Source of the DNA: Betaproteobacteria bacterium
GTDB lineage: Bacteria > Pseudomonadota > Gammaproteobacteria > Burkholderiales > Thiobacteraceae
Length of the DNA stretch: 39,101 nucleotides
NCBI GenBank assembly: GCA_025361165.1
Contig: JANYAU010000094.1
Span: 1-39,101 of the forward strand
Direction of reading: 5' to 3'
Shown here: positions 8,160 to 17,577 of the stretch, in pieces
Position numbering within the stretch: position 1 is the first letter of the stretch
Layout: each line of letters begins with the position of its first letter
Translations under genes and position numbers: made by a program
Notes under the pieces: generated by a model
Seen by the model: the letters and a program-made list of their open reading frames with translations, nothing else
What the model was told of the DNA's origin: nothing
The model's database searches: none

Positions 8160-8378
8160 TTAATCCATGTAGCCGTACATCTTTTCGAGGAAGTCGTTGA
8201 CGTCCACGTCGGCGAGATCAGAAGGAATCGGATTCTCGGCCTGGGTGATTTCGTAACGATCGATCTCGCGGTGGATCAAATCGGCAATTGCCGGATTCCA
8301 GCCGGAAGACAAGGCTTCTTCCTCATATTCGTCCGCAGACTCAAGGTCGCCTGTACTCATGTCCTTCATCACTAACAT
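8160..8378 (-). CDS. Small acidic protein of unknown function
   Basis: This is a 72-residue, strongly acidic protein without Cys, signal peptide or membrane segment. The start at 8378 is fixed by a strong GGGAGG site 6 bases before the ATG. The first third is Glu-rich (A-D-E-Y-E-E-E-A). The middle is a likely helix (I-A-D-L-I-H-R-E-I-D-R-Y-E-I). The end is D-V-N-D-F-L-E-K-M-Y-G-Y-M-D. I do not recognise the family. It forms its own unit, with a good terminator downstream and a divergent promoter region shared with the radical SAM gene at 8536. Confidence 0.7.
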   Translation of the reverse strand: MLVMKDMSTGDLESADEYEEEALSSGWNPAIADLIHREIDRYEITQAENPIPSDLADVDVNDFLEKMYGYMD

Positions 8379-8535
8379 GTGACACCTCCCGCAGCAAAGC
8401 TATTTCCGCCGCTTGTATTAACTATAACGGCGAGCACGTCTAGAGGTTGAGTTTTCCGTGATCAAATTTTTCTATAGTTGAGTACAGGCATATGATCGCT
8501 TCCTTTTAATCGCCGCCGAATTTAAACTGGAAAGC

Positions 8536-9615
8536 ATGACTCAGCCGAAAAATTTTCGCGAAATTCAGCGTGGTCGCGGTGCCGCAAGCAACCCCGATGG
8601 GCGCTATGAAAGTTTGCAGCGGGTGGCGGAAGACGATGGCTGGGGCGGCTTAGATGCGCCGCTAGCGGCGCTGCGCACCACGCTTAGCATTGATACTGCG
8701 AAGCGCGTCATTAATTACAACGATTCGCCCGACATTCCCTTCGACCGCTCGCTCAACCCTTATCGCGGCTGTGAGCATGGCTGCGTGTATTGTTTCGCGC
8801 GGCCGACGCATAGCTATCTTGGGCTGTCCGCCGGCCAAGATTTCGAAAGCCGGCTGTTCTACAAACCCGACGCGCCGGAGTGCTTGCTGCAAGAGTTGGC
8901 GCATCCGAAATATGCCTGCCAGCCGATCGCGCTAGGCATCAACACCGATGCTTACCAGCCGGTGGAGCGCAAGTTGGAACTGACGCGCCGCCTGCTGGCT
9001 ATCCTCGCCGAGCATAAGCACCCGGTGTCCCTGATTACCAAATCGGCGCTGATCGAACGCGATATAGATTTACTGAGCCAATTGGCGCGCGATGGCCTGA
9101 TACACGTATTCGTATCGATCACCACGCTCGATCGAGACCTTGCACGCACGCTGGAACCACGTGCGGCGCAGCCGGAGCGGCGGCTGGAAACTGTTGCAGC
9201 GCTGGCGCAGGCTGGGATACCGGTGGGTGTGATGGTCGCGCCCATTATTCCGGTGCTGACCGATCCGGCGTTAGAAAACATACTCAAACGCGCACGCGAG
9301 GCGGGCGCGCAAGAGGCGGGCTATGTCTTGCTCAGGCTGCCGCATGAAGTGAAAGACTTATTCCGCGGCTGGCTCGCGGCGCACGCGCCGGATGCGGCGG
9401 AACATGTGATGAACCGGGTGCGCGAGACGCGCGGCGGCAAGGATTATGAAGCCAAGTTCGGCGAGCGCATGCGTGGCAGCGGCACCTATGCGCAATTGAT
9501 TCGCGATCGGTTTCGCCTGGCGTATAAGCGCTTGGGCTATCCGGGTATAGCGTCGATGCGCACTGATTTATTTCAGCCGCCCAAATCGCCGGGCGCCCAG
9601 CTTTCCCTATTCTGA
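8536..9615 (+). CDS. PA0069-family radical SAM protein (SplB-like)
   Basis: This 359-residue protein has the radical SAM cluster motif C79-E-H-G-C83-V-Y-C86 in the context R-G-C-E-H-G-C-V-Y-C-F-A-R-P. The family is related to spore photoproduct lyase (SplB) and is often annotated PA0069. The preceding Y-N-D-S-P-D-I-P-F-D-R-S-L-N-P-Y segment and the later I-T-T-L-D segment fit this group. The enzyme would bind a 4Fe-4S cluster and S-adenosylmethionine and generate a 5'-deoxyadenosyl radical; the substrate is unknown. It is encoded alone and ends convergently with serB, overlapping by 9 bases. The start follows T-G-G-A-A-A-G-C. Confidence 0.88.
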   Translation: MTQPKNFREIQRGRGAASNPDGRYESLQRVAEDDGWGGLDAPLAALRTTLSIDTAKRVINYNDSPDIPFDRSLNPYRGCEHGCVYCFARPTHSYLGLSAGQDFESRLFYKPDAPECLLQELAHPKYACQPIALGINTDAYQPVERKLELTRRLLAILAEHKHPVSLITKSALIERDIDLLSQLARDGLIHVFVSITTLDRDLARTLEPRAAQPERRLETVAALAQAGIPVGVMVAPIIPVLTDPALENILKRAREAGAQEAGYVLLRLPHEVKDLFRGWLAAHAPDAAEHVMNRVRETRGGKDYEAKFGERMRGSGTYAQLIRDRFRLAYKRLGYPGIASMRTDLFQPPKSPGAQLSLF

Positions 9616-10446
9616 ACCAGCGAATAAATTCAGCACCGCATCCAAGCCGGAATAATTGATGGCATAGGTGGTTTGTGCCCGCACCACCGGTTTGGCGTGA
9701 TAAGCGACGCTGATGCCGGCTTCATCCAGCATTTTGAGATCATTCGCGCCGTCGCCGATGGCGATGACTTGAGTCCGCTGCAAACCCCATTCGTCGCGAA
9801 TGCGCTTCAGCCAGTCGGCTTTTCCCTGCGCATCGACAATCGTGCCGAGTACTTTGCCGGTGAGTTTTCCGTCCAGGATTTCCAGTACGTTGGAGGCGGT
9901 GTAATTGAGCTTGAGCCGGGTTTTGAGTTTGTCGGTGAAAAAAGTGAAGCCGCCCGAGACCAGCAAGGTCTTGATACCGCGCGCTTGCAGCGTGGCCAGG
10001 AATTTTTCCGCCCCGGGAGAAAGCTGGAGGCGCTCATCGTACACGCGCTGCAGTGCGCTTTGCTCCAAGCCGGCGAGCAGGGCGACGCGCTGGGTGAGGC
10101 TTTCGGCGAAGTCGATTTCACCGCGCATGGCGGATGCCGTGATCGCCGCGACTTGCGGTTTCAGGTTCAGCATATCGGCGATTTCATCGATGCATTCGAT
10201 GGTGATGAGCGTCGAATCCATGTCCATCACGACTAGGCCGATTTGATTTAAGGTCTGGCTTTGTGGGACGAAGGCAAAATCGAGCTGCGCCTTGGCGCAC
10301 AGTGCTTCGATCTCGGCACTCGCATTCGCAGCGGCGAGGCGGAATACATTGGGGGCGATCTGCTCGATACCATTCGCGCCGGATAACTTGGCGAGCTGTT
10401 TGAGATCGGCGGTTTCGACGTTAGCGCCTTGGATGATGAGGTGCAT
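9607..10446 (-). CDS. serB: Phosphoserine phosphatase SerB
   Basis: This 279-residue HAD-superfamily enzyme removes phosphate from L-phosphoserine in the last step of serine synthesis. HAD motif I is D75-M-D77-S-T79-L, with D75 as nucleophile. Motif II is L-L-V-S-G-G-F, and motif III/IV is I-G-D-G-A-N-D-L-K-M-L. Residues 1-70 form the ACT-like regulatory domain seen in proteobacterial SerB. A TTG start 15 bases upstream (10461) is possible, but M-H-L-I-I-Q-G fits the family better. It overlaps the end of the convergent radical SAM gene and follows mfd on the same strand after a 34-base gap, so they may be co-transcribed. Confidence 0.95.
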   Translation of the reverse strand: MHLIIQGANVETADLKQLAKLSGANGIEQIAPNVFRLAAANASAEIEALCAKAQLDFAFVPQSQTLNQIGLVVMDMDSTLITIECIDEIADMLNLKPQVAAITASAMRGEIDFAESLTQRVALLAGLEQSALQRVYDERLQLSPGAEKFLATLQARGIKTLLVSGGFTFFTDKLKTRLKLNYTASNVLEILDGKLTGKVLGTIVDAQGKADWLKRIRDEWGLQRTQVIAIGDGANDLKMLDEAGISVAYHAKPVVRAQTTYAINYSGLDAVLNLFAGSE

Positions 10447-10480
10447 GGGTGTTTCTTTCAAAGAAGATTGGCTTTGCAGT

Positions 10481-13400
10481 TTACGCCGCCAGTTCGCGAA
10501 ATATTTCCTGTACCGCTTGCACCCGCCGCGCCGCGTCTTCGCTTGCCAGCGATACTTTCAATTTATCCTGTCCGGCAAGCTTGTAGTGCTTTTTGGTTTG
10601 GATAAGCTGAATAATCCGCCCTGGATCAATCGGTGGATTCTTTATGAACTGCAATGTAACCGATTCGCTGCTGGCGTCAATGCGGGCGATGCCTAAGGGC
10701 TGGGCCAAAATCCGCAGGCGATGGGTATCGAGCAGCGCCTTGGTTTGCGGCGGCGGCAGGCCGAAGCGGTCGATCAATTCTTCGTGCAGGGCGTCGAGTG
10801 CCGCCGCGGATTCACAGTGGGCCAGGCGCTTGTACAGCACCAACCGCTCGTGCACATCGGCGCAGTAATTATTGGGCAGCAGCGCCGGGGTATGCAAATT
10901 GATTTCGGTAGTGACGTGCAAGGGCTCGGCGATGTCGGGCTCCTTCCCCGCTTTTAATGACTTGATCGCGCTATTCAGCATCTCGGTATAGAGATTGAAG
11001 CCGACTTCATGCATCTCGCCGCTTTGCGATTCGCCCAGCATTTCGCCCGCGCCGCGGATTTCCAAATCGTGCATGGCAAGCTGGAAGCCTACGCCCAGGT
11101 CTTCCATCATCTGGATTGCCTCCAGGCGTTTTTTCGCCGCTGGGGTGATGTTGGTGTCCGGCGGCGTGAGCAAATAGGCGTAGGCCTGATGGTGCGAGCG
11201 CCCGACGCGGCCGCGTAATTGATGCAGTTGAGCCAAGCCGAATTTATCCGCGCGGTTCATGATGATGGTGTTGGCGCTCGGCACGTCGATGCCGGTTTCG
11301 ATAATGGTGCTGCACAGCAGGAGATTGAAGCGCTGATGATAGAAATCGCGCATCACGTGATCCAATTCGCGTTCGCGCATCTGGCCGTGGGCGATGGCGA
11401 TGCGCGCTTCGGGCAAGAGCTTTTGCATTTGTTCCTGCATATTGAGGATGGTATCGACTTCGTTGTGCAGGAAATAGATTTGGCCGCCGCGCTTCAATTC
11501 GCGCAGCACCGCTTCGCGAATCAGCCCGTCACTAAAAGGGTGGACGAAGGTTTTAATCGCCAGCCGCTTTTGCGGCGCAGTGGCGATCACCGAGAAATCG
11601 CGCAGCCCGTCCATCGCCATCGACAGCGTGCGCGGAATAGGCGTGGCGGTCAGGGTCAGCACATCCACTTCCGCACGCAAGGCTTTCAGCCGTTCTTTCT
11701 GGCGCACGCCGAAGCGGTGTTCTTCGTCGATGATCACCAGCCCCAAATTTTTGAAGGCGATGTCCTTTTGCAGCAGGCGGTGGGTGCCAATGATGATGTC
11801 GATCTTGCCCGCCGCCAGACCTTTGAGCGCTTCGGCTTGTTCCTTGGCGGAACGGAAGCGCGACAGCTCCGCGATTTTTACCGGCCATTCGCCGAAGCGG
11901 TCGGAGAAAGTGTTGAAATGCTGCTCTGCCAGTAGTGTGGTCGGCACCAGGATCGCCACTTGGCAGCCGTCGGCCACGGCGAGGTAGGCGGCGCGCAACG
12001 CGACTTCGGTTTTGCCGAAGCCGACATCGCCGCATATCAGGCGGTCCATGGGTTTACCTTGGGTCATGTCTTGAATCACCGCGCTGATCGCGGCAGCTTG
12101 ATCCGGCGTTTCCTCGAATTGGAAACTCGCGGCGAACGCTTCATAGTCGTGCTGGTTCAAGCTAAAGGCGCGGCCTTCTCTTGCTGCGCGTTGGGCGTAG
12201 AGATTGAGTAGTTCCGCCGCAGTGTCGCGCACTTGTTTCAGCGCTTTCTTCTTGGCTTTCTCCCATTGCCCGCTGCCCAGACGGTGCAGTGGCGCGGCTT
12301 CCGGTGCGCTGCCGCTGTAGCGGCTGATGAGGTGCAGATTCGCCACCGGCACATACAGCTTGTCGCCGCCGGCGTATTCGAGATGCAGAAATTCCGTCTC
12401 GCCTTCGCCCAAGTCCATGCCGATCAGGCCTAAGTAGCGGCCGATGCCGTGGTCTTCATGCACCACTGGATCGCCCACGCGCACTTCGGATAAATCGCGC
12501 AGCATGTGTTCGCTGCTGGTTTTGCGCGCTTCGCGCAGCCGCGCTTGGCGCACTTGCAGCGCATACAGTTCGCTTTCCGTCACCAGCGCGATTTTTTCCG
12601 CGGGCAGGATAAAGCCCTGGCTTATCGGCAGCGCGCCCAGCATGAGCCGGTCTGCACTGGCGCGGAACGCGGCATAAGTATCGGCTATCGTCGGATGCAA
12701 ACCTTGTTCGCCGAATAGCTGGGCCATAGTTTCGCGCCGGCCCAGGCTTTCCGCGGCGATCAGCACGCGACCGTCGAAGCCATCGAGGAAAGTTTTCAAC
12801 TGACTCAGCGGCTGTTCCGCGCGCCGATCGACGTGGATCGGCGGTAGCCCGCTAGTCGCGCAGGCGCTGGTGTGCGCGGGCAATTCGGCCTGGGTACTCT
12901 CCAGCAGTTCGATGCGCGGGTAGGTTTTGAGTTGCGCGAACAACTGCTCGCTGGTCAAGAACAAGGCTTCCGGCGGCAGCAGCGGCCGCTCGCGGTCGCC
13001 GCGCAGCAAGTCATAGCGCGAGCGCGTGTCGCGCCAGAATTGGTCGGCGGCATCCAGCACCGTGTGATGCAAGCACAGCAGCGTGTCCTCCGGCAGGTAA
13101 TCGATCAGTGTCGCGGTGGTGTCGAAGAACAAGGGTAAGTAATACTCCACGCCGGGGGGCGCCACGCCATTGCTGACATCTTTATAGATGCGGCTTTTGG
13201 AGGGGTCGCCCTCGAACTGGTCGCGGAATTTCTGGCGGAAGCTGGCGATGCCGGTTTCGTTCAACGGGAATTCGCGCGCCGGCAGCAGACGCATTTCCTT
13301 CACCGGATAAATGCTGCGTTGGGTATCGACATCGAAAGTGCGCAGGGTGTCGATTTCATTATCGAACAAGTCGATGCGGTAGGGCACGCTGCTGCCCATC

Positions 13401-13909
13401 GGGAACAGATCGATCACCCCGCCGCGCACGCTGTATTCGCCGGGCGCTTGCACTTGCGTCACATGAGTGTAAGAGGCCAGCGTGAGTTGTTTGCGCAAGC
13501 CCTCCACATCCAGCCGTTCGCCTTGTTTTAAAAAGAAAGTGTGCGCGGCGAGAAAGCTGCGCGGCGGCAAGCGATACAAGGCGGTGGTCACCGGCACGAT
13601 GGCGATGTCGAAGGCGTTGTGACTGATTTGATTTAGCGTCGCGAGCCGTTCCGACACCAAATCCTGATGCGGCGAGAACTTATCGTAGGGCAGGGTCTCC
13701 CAATCCGGCAGCAGGTGCACCGAGAGACCGGGTGCGAAGCAGGGGATTTCGTCGCGCAAGCGCTGGGCATCAAGAGCGGAAGCGGTGAGCACCAAGATCG
13801 GCCGCCGGGACTGGGCGAGTTCGGCCAGCGCCAGCGCGTCGGCGGCGCCGGTGATTCCGGTATAACGGCGGAATTGGCTGGGAGCGGGGAGAGAACCGGT
13901 AAGCAGCAT
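10481..13909 (-). CDS. mfd: Transcription-repair coupling factor Mfd
   Basis: This protein of about 1142 residues displaces RNA polymerase stalled at DNA lesions and recruits UvrA. The N-terminal ~350 residues are UvrB-like without a functional ATPase. The RNA polymerase interaction domain follows (around V-G-D-P-V-V-H-E-D-H-G-I-G-R-Y). Then comes the SF2 translocase with Walker A G-D-V-G-F-G-K-T at about 627-634, DEEH at about 728-731, and the T-A-T-P-I-P-R-T and Q-L-R-G-R-V-G-R-S motifs. The C-terminal TRCF domain ends in E-L-A-A. Length matches E. coli Mfd (1148). The ATG at 13909 is preferred over a TTG at 13939, though neither has a strong ribosome site. Confidence 0.97.
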   Translation of the reverse strand: MLLTGSLPAPSQFRRYTGITGAADALALAELAQSRRPILVLTASALDAQRLRDEIPCFAPGLSVHLLPDWETLPYDKFSPHQDLVSERLATLNQISHNAFDIAIVPVTTALYRLPPRSFLAAHTFFLKQGERLDVEGLRKQLTLASYTHVTQVQAPGEYSVRGGVIDLFPMGSSVPYRIDLFDNEIDTLRTFDVDTQRSIYPVKEMRLLPAREFPLNETGIASFRQKFRDQFEGDPSKSRIYKDVSNGVAPPGVEYYLPLFFDTTATLIDYLPEDTLLCLHHTVLDAADQFWRDTRSRYDLLRGDRERPLLPPEALFLTSEQLFAQLKTYPRIELLESTQAELPAHTSACATSGLPPIHVDRRAEQPLSQLKTFLDGFDGRVLIAAESLGRRETMAQLFGEQGLHPTIADTYAAFRASADRLMLGALPISQGFILPAEKIALVTESELYALQVRQARLREARKTSSEHMLRDLSEVRVGDPVVHEDHGIGRYLGLIGMDLGEGETEFLHLEYAGGDKLYVPVANLHLISRYSGSAPEAAPLHRLGSGQWEKAKKKALKQVRDTAAELLNLYAQRAAREGRAFSLNQHDYEAFAASFQFEETPDQAAAISAVIQDMTQGKPMDRLICGDVGFGKTEVALRAAYLAVADGCQVAILVPTTLLAEQHFNTFSDRFGEWPVKIAELSRFRSAKEQAEALKGLAAGKIDIIIGTHRLLQKDIAFKNLGLVIIDEEHRFGVRQKERLKALRAEVDVLTLTATPIPRTLSMAMDGLRDFSVIATAPQKRLAIKTFVHPFSDGLIREAVLRELKRGGQIYFLHNEVDTILNMQEQMQKLLPEARIAIAHGQMRERELDHVMRDFYHQRFNLLLCSTIIETGIDVPSANTIIMNRADKFGLAQLHQLRGRVGRSHHQAYAYLLTPPDTNITPAAKKRLEAIQMMEDLGVGFQLAMHDLEIRGAGEMLGESQSGEMHEVGFNLYTEMLNSAIKSLKAGKEPDIAEPLHVTTEINLHTPALLPNNYCADVHERLVLYKRLAHCESAAALDALHEELIDRFGLPPPQTKALLDTHRLRILAQPLGIARIDASSESVTLQFIKNPPIDPGRIIQLIQTKKHYKLAGQDKLKVSLASEDAARRVQAVQEIFRELAA

Positions 13910-14024
13910 GGCCACGAAAAAGGCTGAATTATAAGCCAAAGGTGTGACAGCCGGGGGTGTTGGGGTTAAGTCGCCACTGTGGTCTGCCGATAATCCTTAC
14001 TATATTCCGGTCTTAAGGCACCCC

Positions 14025-15140
14025 ATGGAACTGCAAGTGATACGGTATGAGCAAGTGCCGCTCGGTAAACCGCTCCCGTGTAATATTTACGACCGCGAGG
14101 GAAAGCTGTTGTTGAAAGCCGGAGAGGTGGTGCATTCGCATCGGCAACTGGAAGAGTTGCGCGTGGAGGGCCTGTTTATTCCTAAGCGCGAAAAAGCCGA
14201 AGCGCCACCCGAGCCACCCAAGCAATCGCCATTCGCGCTACTCGATCCGCTACCGGCGCACGTCGAGCGCTTATATGGCCGAATGTCCGTGGAGCCAAAT
14301 TTCCCCGGCCGCACCAATGCAGTGGCCAAAATCATTCAAGAGGCTTGTGGTATAGATCGCGACGCCTGCGTGGGATGGCTATTTTTGCACAGCGATGCGC
14401 GCTATGTGATCGCGCATCCGATTCATGTGGCTATCCTGGGCGAACTGGTTGCCCAGCAATTGGGGTGGTCGGCGGAAGAGCGCTTAGCTTTGCTGAATGC
14501 GGCGCTCACCATGAACATCGCTACATTGGTGTTGCAGCACAAATTGCATCATCAAGCAGCGCCACTTTCGCCGCCGCAGTTGGCGCAGATGCGCGAGCAC
14601 AGTACGCAGGGTGTCGAATTGTTGCAACAGTTGGGCGTGACTAATGCCGCGTGGCTGGCAGCGGTGTTGCAGCATCACGAGCGATTTGACGGCGGCGGTT
14701 ATCCGGCGGGACTCAGCGCGGAAATGATTGCACGCGAGGCGCGCTTGATCGCGGTGGCAGATGTCTACGCTGCCCTGGTGACCGAGCACGCCCACCGCCA
14801 CGCCTATGCCGCGAATGCGGCACTGAAGGAAATTTATTTGCAACGCGGCAAGCAACTCGATAGCCAGATGACGGAAATGCTCATTAAGGTGGTCGGTGTA
14901 TATCCTCCCGGCAGTTATGTACGGCTGGCCAATGGCGAAATAGCGGTGGTGACACGGCATAGTACGGCCCCAACCGCGCCGATCGTATATAGCTTCGTCA
15001 ATCCGCGCGGCCAAGCAATCAACGTTTATTCCAAGCGCGAATGCGCAAATCCCCAGTTCGCGATCAAAGAGCTGCTGAGCAAACACAAGGTTGATGTTGC
15101 GCTCAACAATATGCACGCGCTCTGGGGTTACAAAACTTAG
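14025..15140 (+). CDS. Degenerate HD-GYP-domain protein
   Basis: This 371-residue cytoplasmic protein starts at ATG 14025 with AAGG before it; a GTG at 13944 is less likely. Residues 1-55 form a small N-terminal domain (P-C-N-I-Y-D-R-E-G-K-L-L-L-K-A-G) common in front of HD-GYP domains. The HD-GYP region follows: H131-P-I-H134 helix, H192, and the GYP signature H217-H-E-R-F-D-G-G-G-Y-P227. Where active enzymes have the L-H-D-I-G doublet, this protein has T162-M-N-I-A, so the catalytic His-Asp is lost. Active HD-GYP enzymes break down cyclic di-GMP; this one is predicted to bind or sense rather than hydrolyse. It is divergent from mfd. Confidence 0.82.
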   Translation: MELQVIRYEQVPLGKPLPCNIYDREGKLLLKAGEVVHSHRQLEELRVEGLFIPKREKAEAPPEPPKQSPFALLDPLPAHVERLYGRMSVEPNFPGRTNAVAKIIQEACGIDRDACVGWLFLHSDARYVIAHPIHVAILGELVAQQLGWSAEERLALLNAALTMNIATLVLQHKLHHQAAPLSPPQLAQMREHSTQGVELLQQLGVTNAAWLAAVLQHHERFDGGGYPAGLSAEMIAREARLIAVADVYAALVTEHAHRHAYAANAALKEIYLQRGKQLDSQMTEMLIKVVGVYPPGSYVRLANGEIAVVTRHSTAPTAPIVYSFVNPRGQAINVYSKRECANPQFAIKELLSKHKVDVALNNMHALWGYKT

Positions 15141-15176
15141 CCTTGTTTTCTTCTGGCAAGCAGCCATTATTAGAGC

Positions 15177-15815
15177 ATGCCTTTTAATGACCGAAACGAA
15201 GCTGCCGACCGTCTGGTCGAAAAACTCAGCCCCTATCGCGGGCAGCATCCGCTGGTGCTGGCAATCCCCCGCGGGGCGGTGCCTATGGCCAAGCGCATTG
15301 CCGATGCCTTGCAAGGTGAGCTGGACGTGGTGCTGGTGCGTAAACTCGGTACGCCGTTCAATGCCGAGTTCGCGATTGGTTCGGTGGATGAGTCCGGCTG
15401 GACCTATGTCGCCGACTATGCCGCTTCCGTCGGCGCGACACCCGCCTATATCGAGCAGGAAAAACAGCGCCAGATGGAAATCATGCGCCGCCGCCGCGCC
15501 CAATACATGCCGACCCGGCCGCCGATCGACCCCAGCGGACGCATCGTGATCGTGGTGGATGATGGTCTCGCTACCGGCGCCACCATGATCTCCGCGCTGC
15601 ATGCGCTGAGAGCGAAAAAGCCCGCCAAACTTATCTGCGCCGTGCCTGTTGCGCCACCCGATACGATAGAGAAAGTCGCGAGCTACTGCGACGAAGTCGT
15701 GTGCCTGGAAATGCCGTATGATTTTCGCGCGGTAGGGCAGTTTTACCGGGATTTTCCGCAGGTGGAAGATGAAGAAGTCGTCGCCATCCTGCGTGAAGCA
15801 GGAAATAAAACTTAG
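15177..15815 (+). CDS. Phosphoribosyltransferase-family protein (COG1926-like)
   Basis: This 212-residue protein has the PRPP-binding loop V-V-D128-D129-G-L-A-T-G-A-T and an N-terminal I-P-R-G-A-V-P segment typical of predicted phosphoribosyltransferases of the COG1926 group. The flexible hood region is at about 60-80 (G-T-P-F-N-A-E-F-A-I-G). The substrate base is unknown. In other bacteria this domain is often fused to a dienelactone-hydrolase-like alpha/beta hydrolase (for example Rv0571c of M. tuberculosis, from memory). Here the hydrolase is a separate gene immediately convergent with it, stops overlapping by 4 bases, which supports a functional link. The gene follows the HD-GYP gene by 36 bases on the same strand. 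Confidence 0.85.
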   Translation: MPFNDRNEAADRLVEKLSPYRGQHPLVLAIPRGAVPMAKRIADALQGELDVVLVRKLGTPFNAEFAIGSVDESGWTYVADYAASVGATPAYIEQEKQRQMEIMRRRRAQYMPTRPPIDPSGRIVIVVDDGLATGATMISALHALRAKKPAKLICAVPVAPPDTIEKVASYCDEVVCLEMPYDFRAVGQFYRDFPQVEDEEVVAILREAGNKT

Positions 15816-16480
15816 CGGCGCTGCTCTGCTTGGCCGAAGTGGCGGCTAAACCAGCGCGCGGCTTGTTCCGCTACTTGCTCCAAAGTGCCAGGTTCTTCGA
15901 ACAAATGCGTCGCGCCAGGAATAATAGTCAGTTCCTTCTCGCAATCCAAAGCGGCATAAGCCGCCTGATTCAACTCGATCACCACATCATCGTAACCTCC
16001 GACCAAGAGCAAGCTCGGCGTGCGCACTTGGGATAAGGCATCCGCGCCGGCCAGATCCGGCCGGCCGCCGCGTGATACCACGGCGGCAATCGTCTCGCCC
16101 ATTTTCGCTGCCGCTTGTAGCGCTGCCGCCGCGCCCGTGCTGGCCCCGAAATAGCCGATGGGCAGCATCTTTACGCGAGCGTCTTTGCTGAGCCAGGCGG
16201 TGGCCACGGCAAGGCGGCGTGTGAGCAGCGGGATATCGAAGCGCGTTGCATAGGTTTGGTCTTCTTTAGGCGTCAGCAGATCCATGAGCAGCGTGCCGAT
16301 GCCGGCCTGACGCAGCACCCGCGCCACGTAGTTGTTGCGCGGACTCAACCGGCTGGAGCCGCTGCCGTGGGCGAAGAGTACGATGCCGTGGGTGTTCTCC
16401 GGCACTTCCAGCATGCCTTCGATGATGGTTGGGCCATCGGGGATGTGGACGAGTTCGCTGATGGCTGTTGCTTGCATCAT
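15812..16480 (-). CDS. Dienelactone-hydrolase-like alpha/beta hydrolase
   Basis: This is a 222-residue alpha/beta hydrolase starting at the first of two ATGs (16480). That ATG overlaps the amrS stop as ATGA. The nucleophile elbow is G112-A-S114-T-G116, the acid D164 or D165 in G-G-Y-D-D-V-V, and the base H192 in G-A-T-H-L-F-E-E-P-G. The oxyanion region is F-A-H-G-S-G-S-S. No signal peptide is present, so it is cytoplasmic. It is the last gene of the amrB-amrA-amrS unit and is translationally coupled to it. Its partner in fused homologues is the convergent phosphoribosyltransferase. The substrate is unknown. Confidence 0.85.
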   Translation of the reverse strand: MMQATAISELVHIPDGPTIIEGMLEVPENTHGIVLFAHGSGSSRLSPRNNYVARVLRQAGIGTLLMDLLTPKEDQTYATRFDIPLLTRRLAVATAWLSKDARVKMLPIGYFGASTGAAAALQAAAKMGETIAAVVSRGGRPDLAGADALSQVRTPSLLLVGGYDDVVIELNQAAYAALDCEKELTIIPGATHLFEEPGTLEQVAEQAARWFSRHFGQAEQRR

Positions 16481-17577
16481 GCGCGCGCCAAGTGTATCGC
16501 CACCGGAATGCGGCGTGAGCCGAATTGGCGTTTCAATTCGAAATGCTCGAAGTGCCCCGCTATCTTGGTTTGGCACTGCGGGCAGTGGCCGTCGTCGGTC
16601 AAGCGATAGTCCTGAATCTGATACCAGTCGCGCACGATGAGCGGCGTTTTGCACGCGGGGCAGAATGTCGTGTCGCCTTCGATGTTGTGGACATTGCCGG
16701 TATACACATAATGCAAGCCCGCTTTCAGGGCGATGTCGCGTGCGCGTTTGAGCGTCTCAGGCGGCGTGGCCGGTGTATCCAGCATTTTGTGATCCGGGTG
16801 AAAAGCGGAAAAGTGCAGTGGCACGTCCGGCCCCAGTTCTTTCGCGATCCATCGCGAGAGTGCGGTGATTTCTTCGTCCGAATCGTTCTTGCCGGGGATG
16901 AGCAGGGTGGTGATCTCCAGCCAAACATCGGTCTCGTGTTTGAGATAGATCAGCGTATCCAGCACCGGCTGCAAGTGCGCGCCCGTGAGCTTGAAATAGA
17001 AAGCTTCGGTGAAGGCTTTGAGATCGACGTTGGCCGCATCCATCTTGGCATAGAATTCGCGCCGCGCCTGGTCGTGCATATAGCCCGCCGTGACCGCGAC
17101 CGTCTTGATGCCGCGCGCGTGGCAGGCATCCGCTACATCCATCGCATACTCGGCGAAGATTACTGGATCGTTGTAAGTAAAGGCCACGCTCTTGCAGCCA
17201 TTACGCGCCGCGGCCTGGGCGATTTCCTCTGGCTTGGCTTGATCCATCAGCCGGTCCATTTCACGCGATTTGCTGATGTCCCAGTTCTGGCAGAACTTGC
17301 AAGCCAGGTTGCAGCCTGCGGTGCCGAAAGAAAACACGCTAGAGCCGGGATAGAAATGCGCGAGTGGCTTCTTTTCGATCGGGTCGATGCAAAAGCCCGA
17401 TGAGCGGCCATAGGTGGTGAGGATCATCTCGCCACCTTCCATTTTGCGCACGAAGCAGGCGCCGCGCTGGCCTTCGTGCAGCTTGCAGTCGCGCGGGCAC
17501 AGGTCGCATTGAATGCGGCCGTCGTCCAACTTGTGCCACCAGCGGCCGGGGTATTGGGATTCGTCGGTGACTGTCAT
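16477..17577 (-). CDS. amrS: AmmeMemoRadiSam system radical SAM enzyme AmrS
   Basis: This 366-residue radical SAM enzyme has the cluster motif C89-N-L-A-C93-K-F-C96-Q-N-W. The N-terminus carries an additional Cys group (C24, C27, C31, C41), and the C-terminus a zinc ribbon made of F-C-P-A-C and H-C-P-Q-C. The family is related to pyruvate-formate-lyase activating enzymes and is the radical SAM member of the conserved AMMECR1-MEMO-radical SAM trio, whose reaction is unknown. Its ATG overlaps the amrA stop as ATGA, and its TGA overlaps the hydrolase start in the same way, so all are translated in series. Confidence 0.93.
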   Translation of the reverse strand: MTVTDESQYPGRWWHKLDDGRIQCDLCPRDCKLHEGQRGACFVRKMEGGEMILTTYGRSSGFCIDPIEKKPLAHFYPGSSVFSFGTAGCNLACKFCQNWDISKSREMDRLMDQAKPEEIAQAAARNGCKSVAFTYNDPVIFAEYAMDVADACHARGIKTVAVTAGYMHDQARREFYAKMDAANVDLKAFTEAFYFKLTGAHLQPVLDTLIYLKHETDVWLEITTLLIPGKNDSDEEITALSRWIAKELGPDVPLHFSAFHPDHKMLDTPATPPETLKRARDIALKAGLHYVYTGNVHNIEGDTTFCPACKTPLIVRDWYQIQDYRLTDDGHCPQCQTKIAGHFEHFELKRQFGSRRIPVAIHLARA

